Below are positions 49,119-58,599 of a DNA stretch of 64,000 nucleotides, piece after piece. This stretch comes from Neltuma alba. Lineage: Eukaryota > Streptophyta > Magnoliopsida > Fabales > Fabaceae. Positions within the stretch are counted from its first letter, which is position 1; every line of letters begins with the position of its first letter. The position numbers and the translations under genes were made by a program. The stretch covers positions 248,001-312,000 of the forward strand of contig NW_021637149.1 of NCBI RefSeq assembly GCF_004799145.2. Direction: 5' to 3'. The notes below the pieces were generated by a model that saw only the letters and a list, made by a program, of their open reading frames with translations, searched no databases and was not told where the DNA came from.

Positions 49119-49795
49119 GACCTTCATCCGCCTAATATGATTGAACTTTTATTATGGAATTTCTTCCCTTCCAACTACCTAAGAATTTGACAACAAAAAT
49201 GTACACGGGATTCATATCCTCGTTCACTAGATAAGGACTTGGTTTTTCTATTATATTGGATAAGAAGATATCATTGTTGATTTATTCATTATTTTGCTAT
49301 TTCATTTATTAAAACTGATTAATTATTGTGCTTTAATATTACTTGAGAGGGTAGTTATTTGAAATGCATAAAAAAGGAGCCCTACCATAGACAATGTAAA
49401 ATAGAAACTAAAAAAAAAAAATGAATCTACAATCAAGAAAAGATGATGTGGATGTTGCTTCAAAATCTTTCTTGTGACATATACGCTTCCGCTTGACATT
49501 CATCCTACACAGATTAATGCATTGATGGTTCAAGTCATATATAACAGTGTTGATATTACGAAAGCTCTTAAAAATGGTGCAGCCAATATTAAAAAGAAAA
49601 TATATAAAAAATGTGTAGGTAACGATAAATAAATTCATACCATTGAGATATGCAGCACAACTTTTTGGTCTACACATGCAGCAGAATAAATTCCCAGGGG
49701 AACAACAACAAAAATTTGAGATAATATGATCATTTACTTTGCAAATGCATAAGATTTATGCTTTGAGCTGCAAAAAAAAAAAATCAAAATTAGTA
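49119..49795. other. AT-rich spacer with no recognised gene
   Basis: Nothing supportable. A minus-strand frame at 49408-49677 is AT-rich with no motifs. Confidence 0.3.
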
Positions 49796-50124
49796 CTCCC
49801 TCCGTTCCTTATTATAAGAGACATTTGATGCTTATGGTATGTTCCTATATATAAGAGACACTTAAAAGTTGTCTCTACTTTTTTGTGTTGATTTCCTATT
49901 TTACCCATATTTATTGTCTCCAACTCACACTCTCTCTCCTTCCCATTTCTCTTTCTTTTAAAAATTTACCATTGTTCTCTCTCATGCTCTCTCTCCTTAT
50001 TAATGAGGGCATTTTTGGGAAAAAATTATACTTTTTACATATTAATTGTTCTTAACTAATTTTAACTGTTTTTTTGATCGACGTAATTCGATTATTCGTC
50101 TCTTATAATAAGGAACGGAGGGAG
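49796..50124. mobile_element. Stowaway MITE with long terminal inverted repeats
   Basis: The left end CTCCCTCCGTTCCTTATTAT (continuing AAGAGAC) and the right end are almost perfect inverted repeats of about 27 bp, between TA at 49794-49795 and 50125-50126. CTCCCTCCGT is the classical Stowaway terminus. 329 bp, no coding capacity. It lies just downstream of the B2 gene fragment. Confidence 0.9.
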
Positions 50125-50155
50125 TATAACAGAACAAACAGAAAACACACCTATG

Positions 50156-51586
50156 CTAGAAGCTTTCAATCTTAGCAGCCCATTTGGGATCAACATCTCT
50201 TGGAATTTCTAGCCGCTGGTTTATGAACCCAACAGCTCCAATAATTATCCTAGAATTTCGATATGGGTTACTTCAATAATCTTATATAATCTTGTACGTC
50301 ACCTTATTATTTAGATTCGGCGTTGTAGGAAATTCAAGGTTCATGAAAACTATGCATCGAGTTGAGACTCTTCCAAGGGCTCTCCTCAGTTGTAAGTTCC
50401 CACAATATACATCACTTCAAAGTTGTATACATCAGAAAAATACTCATCTGATCCTTAATATAAGACCTATTTAACTAATTTGATTAGATTAAGAAAATTA
50501 GGTAAATTAGTTAATTATAAGAAATATGATACGTTTGTCCTAAAATACCATAATCATTTTCTTTAATATCTCCCTTTCCTCTTCTACTTGATTATGGTTG
50601 AGGAAGTATCCATAGGGATAATTTAGAAAAAATTAATAAATATGAGAAATTGATCTTATATTTAGAACCAAAATCAATTTAATAATTAGGCCTTATATTA
50701 AGAATAGAAGGAGTATAAAATATTCAAAACACAAAAGTTCTACTTGAGGATGCAGATAAAACATACTTGTCACTAATTAGTGGGCTCACGACGAAAGAAC
50801 TTTTAGTGCCGTCCATTGAGGCTGAAAAGTGAAAAATGCTAGAATCAACAAACCATAATAAAAGCAAAGGAAAAACAATCAACTCAGAGAATGAAAAAGC
50901 CCTTTGCCTGATTGGGCATGAGAATAAAATTGAAGGACCTAATTAACCCACTGACCGATGCCATTAAATACACGGACAATAGAGACACAGAGACGTTTAT
51001 CATGGCATGCACTCTCCCAAATAAATCTCACTAGACTTCACTCCTTAGAACAAAGAAGAAAGAAAACAGTCAACACCAAAAACCAACAACCAAAAAAGAA
51101 AACACACACACACACACTCACTCACGGATATTCCCACAACACGAAGGAAAGAAAGCTCCAACAAACACTGGAAGACCAATCACAAAAAAGTAGACCAAGA
51201 CCCATGCATTTACATGGTACCCAAAATTACTATAAAAAATGGATACAGGAATGTCGAGGTAAGCACTCTCCAAAAACAAAAGAAAACGCAACAGCCAACA
51301 ATAAATGAAAGCAAAACAATTAAAACAGATGCATGCATCAAGAATGATGGAATGACATGGATAGAACACCCAACCAAACACGATAACATTACTAACCAAA
51401 GACCAATAAAACTCAAAAGAAATCACCGCCTAACCGAACAAGATGACGTGACTAACCAAAGACCAATAAAAATCAAAAGAAAACACCACCTGTGTGGACC
51501 AATCACAAATGAGTCACAAGGTTTATAGGTTATATAGATAGATATGCTACCTTAAGAAACATAAAAATAAAATAATAGGATTTAGT
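50156..51586 (-). CDS. Module B2: last exons of an unidentified gene (partial)
   Basis: Three exons can be read on the minus strand with consistent phases: 50821-50767, 50384-50298, 50270-50156 (stop TAG at 50156-50158). They join as ..SMDGTKSSFVVSPLISDK, RALGRVSTRCIVFMNLEF and so on, NPYRNSRIIIGAVGFINQRL.., ending DPKWAAKIESF. An alternative in-frame reading past the middle donor stops after four codons, which supports the intron. Upstream exons were not found in 50822-51586, so the gene is either truncated or has 5' exons I could not recognise. A MITE (50443-50713) lies in its intron. The reading is preserved in B1 except for lost splice and terminal codons, which suggests the sequence was once coding. 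I do not recognise the protein. Confidence 0.45.
50443..50713. mobile_element. Stowaway-like MITE in B2, empty site in B1
   Basis: Ends CTCATCTGATCCTTAATAT and AAGAATAGAAGGAG with TA flanks. B1 near 34366 reads CAGAAAATATAAAGTG without insertion. Confidence 0.8.
51099..51123. repeat. (CA)n microsatellite
   Basis: ACACACACACACACACTCAC type tract, replacing the (CACTCA)n of B1. Confidence 0.85.
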
Positions 51587-52154
51587 TTTTGGTGCATATG
51601 GAATATGCAATAAGCACATTATGTGAACCAAATGTAAACACGCGAAGTAGAGTTAAGGATTCAACCAAAAAATTCATGAGAAAAAAAAATAATTCATCAT
51701 TCTAATAATAATTATGCGAGCGTGTTTCATGAACAGAGACACAAAATCACTTGAAGTATCATAAATTAAAATTAAAATAAAAAATACAAAATATCTTGAT
51801 TTAATTTACATTGTCAATGATATAACTAGCTAGAAATTAAGGTATTTGTAGAAGAATCAAAGTGTATATGTATGAAAGTGATAAAAATGTTGAACTCCCA
51901 GCATTATTGCACTCCAAGTTTTCTGAAACTTCACCTTAACCAAACTGACTTGTGCTTCACTTAGTCAATTAAAGCAAAGTTAGGTCCACTTCAATTGCAT
52001 ATGCTATCCTAATAATCACAAAATATAAAGCATTGTAATTAATTTAGTCAGTTATTTCTTTTTCTTTTTTTTTTGAAATAACGAGGCTATTAAATGTAGG
52101 GGAAAACGGATTATAAAAACTTTAAAATCAACAAGGATAATATGGAAAAATATA

Positions 52155-52416
52155 CTACCTCCAGTCCTTAATATAAGACCTCTTTTGACTTTTATTTTAG
52201 TCTTAAATATAAGATCTTAATCCACTTTATCTCTCATATTTATGCATTTTTTTCTCAAGATAGTCCTTCTAATAATAGTTGTTTTAACCAATACATTTGA
52301 TTAGCAAAGATATTTTAGGAAAGACAATACCTACTTATTACAAATAACTAACTTAGCTTATTTCCGTAATCTTCTCAAATTAGTTAATTAGCTTTTATAT
52401 TTAGGATCGGAAGTAG
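52155..52416. mobile_element. Stowaway-like MITE in M3 (shared with M1)
   Basis: Ends CTACCTCCAGTCCTTAATA and GGATCGGAAGTAG, TA flanks; orthologue of 35966-36226. Confidence 0.75.
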
Positions 52417-52455
52417 TATTAAACAAGAGGTCAGCACATCAATTTAAGTCTTATA

Positions 52456-52740
52456 CTATATCGGGTCCTTAATATAAGACATAGTTAACTAATTTGAGAA
52501 GATTAAGAAAATTAGTTAAGTTAGTTATTTATTACAAATAGGTATTGTCTTTCCTAAAATACCCTTGCTACTCATATATATTAGTTAAAATTACAATTTG
52601 ATGAAACTTTTAACAGGTATAACTATGGCAAGAACTACTTTGAAAAAAATAGATAAATATGAAAGATAAAGTAGATTGGAGTCTTACATTTAGGACCAAA
52701 TTAAAAGTTAAACAACTCTTATATTAAAGACTAGAGATAG
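52456..52740. mobile_element. Stowaway-like MITE in M3, second copy (shared with M1)
   Basis: Ends CTATATCGGGTCCTTAATA and GACTAGAGATAG with TA flanks; orthologue of 36265-36546. Confidence 0.68.
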
Positions 52741-53853
52741 TATTAAGTTGAAGGGAGTATCTCGATGTTGAATTGTAATGTGTTAATTGATAATCCCTTG
52801 GAATGAGTTCACAAGTAAAACGACAGATATACAACAACCAAATTTTGTTGCATCTGGATGAAATGAACATATTCAATTAACAACAATTAATTAATTACTA
52901 ATTGATTAACACTCTCCTTTTCATATATATAGACAGTGACAAGTAATAATAATTATTAGTATAATTATAACAATCATACTAACAATAAGACCAAAATATG
53001 GGATTAATACTAGCGGTGTCTATTTGCCCATGAATTGCTGGACGTTTATGGAGCACACAAGCAAAGCAGACATTCAATTATTGTCACTTACTCATCGTGA
53101 ATGGACCTATAAATTACATTAAACTATAATTCATTATATAGGCTTTATTTTTATTTTTCTTTTTTTAAATAACGACTTCAAGTCGTGGAAATACTATATA
53201 GTTCGATAAATTAAAATATAGTTTGAGAGAGAACTTGAGGAAGGAACGTTGTTTTGAGAATATCTCGTTGAGGTTTGCATGTTGCTATGCGTCGAAATCT
53301 GAACACGTAATTGGATCAAGTTGGCATTAAATATTATCATATTCTCCACCACACGAAAGTGCGGAACTTGATTGCTTTTAATTATGTGTATAGTCCTATT
53401 AGTACCTGATTAGTTTTGTGACAATTCGATTTATCCTTCACGACTTTTAACAATTTGTTCCAACCGTTAATAATTAAATTAAAATGGTGATTAGATGAGT
53501 TGAAAAGTACACGTGGTTACATCAATTAGTCTAATCACATACAATTGTAAAAATAAATAAATCTCCAGGTTAATTTACTACCTCCATACACACGCTTGAT
53601 GAATTATACGAACGATTCTGGCTTAAGTAGTTTATTATGTACGTACCATTTATATGAAGCACCAACAACGTAATTATGTGTGCATGATCAATTATTCTCC
53701 CATGTACTGGAAGCTAGGTTCTATCAGATATACGCTCCCAAGTTAAGATTCTAATAAGCCCCAATATTTTAAATGAATTAATCAACTAAGAAAGCCCAAG
53801 CCATTGAAGGATTTTAAGTATTCAATTCGCTGTATTGTACTAATTAGAGCATA

Positions 53854-54103
53854 CTACCCGGTTCTTAATATAAGAGCTCATTTGACTTTTATTTTAGTCA
53901 TAAATATAAGACCGTAATTTATTTTGTCTTTCATATTAATCTATTTTTTTTCAAGGAAGGTATTATAATAGTGGTAATTTTAGCCAATATACTTGATTAG
54001 AGGGATATTTTAGGAAAAACAACACCTATTTATTATAAATAGCTAACTTAACTAGTTTCTTTAATCTACTTAAATTAGTCAACTAGTTCTTATATTAAGA
54101 TTC
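53854..54103. mobile_element. Stowaway-like MITE spanning the M3/A3 deletion junction
   Basis: Starts CTACCCGGTTCTTAATATA after TA, but the right end breaks off at CTTATATTAAGATTCAAG, without the expected GG(A/T)GGTAG terminus, and runs straight into LSI2 5'-flank sequence. Its right tip was lost with the A3 deletion, or it inserted beside it. Confidence 0.65.
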
Positions 54104-54605
54104 AAGTGGAATTTAAATATTGAAAGTTGAAGTCTTTGCTAAGGGATCTGAGAGAGGTAGGCGAATATAACTGAGAACAAAAAGGAGGAGGCCGAAAAGA
54201 CGCAGGAGGATAGGAATTGAATTGAACAAGGAAGAAATTAAAATATGATTTTTTTTTTTTAAATAGATGCATAGGATGATAACGAACCATGGTTATCGGA
54301 TGGGCGGTGCACTGGAGAATTGTATGCTTATTTCTTTTATTTTGTATAAAAGCATGCAATTTTTTTATTTTATAGACCTGTCCTAACCCTCGCCATATGA
54401 GGGACTGCTCACATTCACACTTTTCCTAAATCACATGAGAATTAATCCTCCAACCTCCTCAACAAGAGGAGTGAGGTTATAACTAAATTTCAATAATATA
54501 CATGTTGAATAATACAAAATAATGTTAAGCTTATAATAACTATTAGCTTGTAAAATAAATAATATGTTAACTTAAAAAATATAAAAATAAAATAACAGTA
54601 CTTTG
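54104..54605. pseudogene. Module A3: remnant of a third LSI2-like module (5' flank only)
   Basis: GGAATTTAAATATTGAAAG and the following 280 bases match the A2 5' flank (43490-43800), including GAACAAGGAAGAAATTAAAA and ATCGGATGGGCGGTGCAC. Then GAGAATTAATCCTCCAACCTC matches 43811 onward. All LSI2 coding sequence and the rest of module A (about 6 kb) are missing. No protein can be made. Confidence 0.8.
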
Positions 54606-55571
54606 CGCATGAAATATGCAATAAGCACATTATGAGAACCAAATTTAAACACGTAAAGTAGAGTTATGGAAAAGTTGGACCAAAAAATCATGAGGAAAAA
54701 TATTTTCTCGTTCTACTACTTCATGGACACCATGATAAAGGCACAAAATCACTTTAATGTATCATAAAATTAAAATATAAAAACTACAAAATATCTTGAG
54801 ATTTAATTTAGGAAAAATTGGTAAAACGTCCCTGTTTGAAAATTTAATTAGTTAAAAAGACTTGAATTTGAACATGTGCAAATATGATTTGAGTGTAACA
54901 TATTTTTCGCTGTGTGTAAATAACTTTCGTATTGATAATTGTTGCACATCATTGATAATATGTTGTATACAGTGAAAGATATGTTGTACTCACATATCAT
55001 ATATAGTTGCACTTTCTTAAATTCAAATCCTATTAGCCAATTAAATTTTCAAATAGGAATTTCTTACCAATTTTCCCTTCAACTTACAATCAATAATGAT
55101 GGAACTAGCAAGAAATTGACATATTTGTAGAAGAGTCAAAGTGTGTATGTATGAAAGTGATTAATGTTGGCCCCCCAACATTCTTGCACTCCAAGTTTTC
55201 GGACACTTCACCTTAACCAAACTGACTTATGCTTCACGTAGTTAGTTAATGCTACGGCACAATCACTATATATCTCCAAGAAATCTATGTAATTGGTTGA
55301 GATTTAATTATTAACGTAATTATTCTCTCCCATCTTAACTATAAAACTTGTTTAATTAATTTACAAATATTACTAAAACTACGTTTAAGAGGTGAAGAAA
55401 AAACTTTGAAATTCATGAGGATAATTAATATGGAAAAATAGGAAGACAAAATTGATATTTAGAACTAAACCATATCCATTAAATAAGTCTCATGTTTAAG
55501 AGTACAAACGTTGACTTTAATGTGTTAATTGATTTAATCCCTTCGATTGAGTTCAAAGGAAATGACATGTA

Positions 55572-55834
55572 CTACCTCCGATCCTAATTATAAGAGCCAG
55601 TTGACTACTTTGAGGAGATTAAAAAAATAAGTTGAGTGAGTTATTTGTCCCAAATAGGTGTTGTATTTCCTAAAATATCCTTGCTAATCAAGTGTATTGA
55701 CTAAAACTATAATTGTTAGAAGGGTTACTTTGGAAAAAAAAAGTATAAATATGAGAGACAAAGTGGATTGGGGTCATATATTTAAGATCAAAATAAAAGT
55801 CAAACATGATCTTATATTAAAGACCGGAGGATGT
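55572..55834. mobile_element. Stowaway-like MITE in M4
   Basis: Starts CTACCTCCGATCCTAATTAT after TA; ends AAAGACCGGAGG, where a (GT)n tract has replaced the terminal TAGTA. M2 near 45407 has GACAAATATGCAACAACC with no insertion. Confidence 0.75.
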
Positions 55835-57219
55835 GTGTGTGTGTGTGTATGCAACGACCAAATTTTGTTGCATCTGAATTGAAAAAAAAACATATTCAAT
55901 TAAAAACAATTACTTAATTACTAGCTAATTGATTAACAGTTTCATTTCCATAAGCTTAGATAGTGACAAGTAATAATGATAATTATTAATATGACGAAAA
56001 TATGGGATTAATATATTTGGTGTTTGTTTATCCATGTATTGCTGGACATTTAATTTATATAGTGCACAACCAAAGCAGACATTCAATTTTTATCCCTTAC
56101 TCATCGTGGATGGACCCATATATAAATTTAACTAGAATTCTAGTATAGCTAGTTTTATTTAAAAATAATAATAAAAGATTTTCCGTAGTTTCCTAAATAA
56201 ATTTGCGTTTCTCAACCTGGGGAAACACTGTAGTTTGATAAAATACAGTTTAAGAGATACGGATTTAGAATAACGGATTTATATTTTATGAAAAGAAAAC
56301 TTGAGGAAGGAACGTTGTTTTGAGAATAAGTTATTGAGGTCTGCATGTGGCTATGTGTGACCAAATGTCTTCGTACATAATGCGTCCAAATCTGAACATA
56401 TTGGATCGAGTGGGCACTAGAATCATATTCTCCACCACAAAACTTGATTGGTTTTAATTTCTACCTCCGGCCTTAATTATAAAATCTTATTTATAGACTA
56501 TAAACATAATCTTATAATTAGAACCAAAGATAGAGTGTGTGTATATATATAGTCTTATTAGTACTTGACTAATTTTGCAACAATTCAGTTTATCCGTCGC
56601 TACTATTTCGCAATGTATTCCAACCGTTAATAATTAAATTAAATTGGTGCTTGTGGTTACATTAATTAGTCTAATCATAATTATAAAAATAAATTAATAT
56701 ATATATATATATATATTGAGTGTCATCCAGGTTAGTTTATCACCTCTACACACGCGCGCGCGCTTGATGAATTATAGTTACACAAAGGCTTCTGGTTTGA
56801 GAAGTTTATATTATGTCTACGTACCACTAATATGAAGGATCAACAACTTAATGATATATGTGTGCATGATTAATTCTTTTCACAAATACAAGTAAGTAGG
56901 TTCTATCATATATATGCTCCCCAGGTCAGGATTTTAATAAGGTAAAATATTAAATGAATTAATCAACTCAGGAAGCTAATCTAAACACTTTCTGAATCAG
57001 ATAGGCTAAGTCAACTAAGCAGGTTAAAATATATATAGTTGGAAGTTATGGAAAATATCAAAATATCACAATAATGTAAAAATGGAAGAATAATTATAAC
57101 TCTAAATTTCATGAAAGGCTCACGAGCATCATGATAAAGGGGAAAAGCAGTTTTTTTAACACAAACAAAGGCAAAACCATGAACGTGAGGAGGAAGTAAT
57201 CGGTCTTCAACCTGTATTA

Positions 57220-57467
57220 CTACTTCCGGTCCTTAATATAAAACCTCATTTGACTTTTATTTTGGTCCTAAATATAAGACCCTGATCCACTTTATCTCTA
57301 ATATTTATGTATTTTTTTTTCAAAATGGTCCTTCTAATAATGATAGTTCTCATCAACAAGGATATTTTTAAAAGACAACACCTATTTATTACAAATAATT
57401 AACTTAACTTATTTTCTTAATCTCCTCAAGTTAATCAATTAGCTCTTATAATTAGGACATGAGGTAG
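57220..57467. mobile_element. Stowaway-like MITE in M4, empty site in M2
   Basis: Ends CTACTTCCGGTCCTTAATA and GGACATGAGGTAG between TA dinucleotides. M2 near 46975 reads CCTGTATTATTAGATTTTCC with a single TA. Confidence 0.83.
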
Positions 57468-58150
57468 TATTAAATTTTCCCAAACATTTTTGGATAATTT
57501 TTTAAGACACAAGGTCCCCATCATTCATATGTAAACCTCCTCTGGCCTTTTTCGTGGAACATGAATAATATAGTTTAGTTGATAATATAAAATATACGGT
57601 TCAAGAGATATTCATTGATTTTATTGTGTATTTTACGCAAATAATAAAACCTGATGAAGGGAACAGCGTTTGAGAGGGTATAGTGACGTCTATTATATGT
57701 AAGTCCAAATTTGAACATATACATTCAAGCTGGCATTCATCGTATCATGCAATATTTGTGCTTGTGCGCGTGGGAGAGATAAGAAGGGTATTAAAAATAT
57801 TCGAATTATTGTTTGGTATTTTGGATTGTTTTGACCGAATTTGCGTCAGGCTCACAGCAGACAGATTGGATCAATTACAGCTGGTTTGTGGGTGTGTGTT
57901 CATTTACGTGACATGATTAAAAATATGCAGCACATTATTCCACGGTCCACGATTTTTTTAATCAAAGTTACATCTAATTTACTTAAGATTAAGACCCAAT
58001 TGCATCTATAATAGTTTTTATTTTGTTTTTAATTATTTCGCCACAGTTAAACCTGCAAAAGGTTGTTTACTCCACAATTTTGTTCGGGACACCACTAGGT
58101 GTTAAATATAAGTATTTCTCCTAACAGAAATTTGAATATTGATTCATCAT

Positions 58151-58599
58151 GTTGTAAGGAACTAACTCATTGTACTAGACCTAATTTTGTTTCATAGTGT
58201 TGAATGTTTAATATATATATTTGTGATTTTTTTTTGTTGATAAAATATAAATTTGTGATTTGGTCCTTGACAAATTTTCCCTATAATTCGTCATGGCCTG
58301 ATTTCAACATGGGTCAAGTTGGTTCGGATAATTGAACTGTTGAGCGTAGCCCAACCAGATGAATTTAGTGCCGCGTAGCACAAAGTGGCCCATGAGGTAA
58401 AGCCCATCCAAATGCATCCTAAAACCCAAGTAATACCAACAAAAAAAAAGAGTATGTTTTTTATGGCACAAATGAGAGAGTATTTTGTTTTCCCTCGGAA
58501 CGGGATAGGATTGTCCGTGATTTTGCGCCCATGTATCAACGATCAACGGAAAAAAATCGAGTCTGAAAAAGCTGTCTTCAAATGACACACTCTTTGGCA
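58151..58599 (+). promoter_or_regulatory. HCF106 promoter and 5' UTR region
   Basis: Two Site II-type elements, TGGCCCATG (58387-58395) and AAGCCCATCC (58401-58410), lie about 200 bases before the start codon. TGGGCC/T words are common in promoters of nuclear genes for organelle and translation proteins. An upstream in-frame ATG at 58582 has a weak context (C at -3), whereas the ATG at 58600 has G at -3 and G at +4 (GGCAATGGCT). Confidence 0.45.

Larger units (their letters stand above)
51587..53852. repeat. Module M3, non-coding duplicated stretch
   Basis: Close paralogue of M1, collinear to TAATTAGAGCAT. It keeps about 130 bases (near 52930-53130) that M1 has lost. No gene recognised. Confidence 0.8.
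54606..58150. repeat. Module M4, non-coding duplicated stretch
   Basis: Collinear with M2 to about 58150. It carries its own MITEs, a (GT)n tract (55834-55849), a (TA)n tract (56697-56717) and a (CG)n run near 56753. No gene recognised. Confidence 0.8.
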
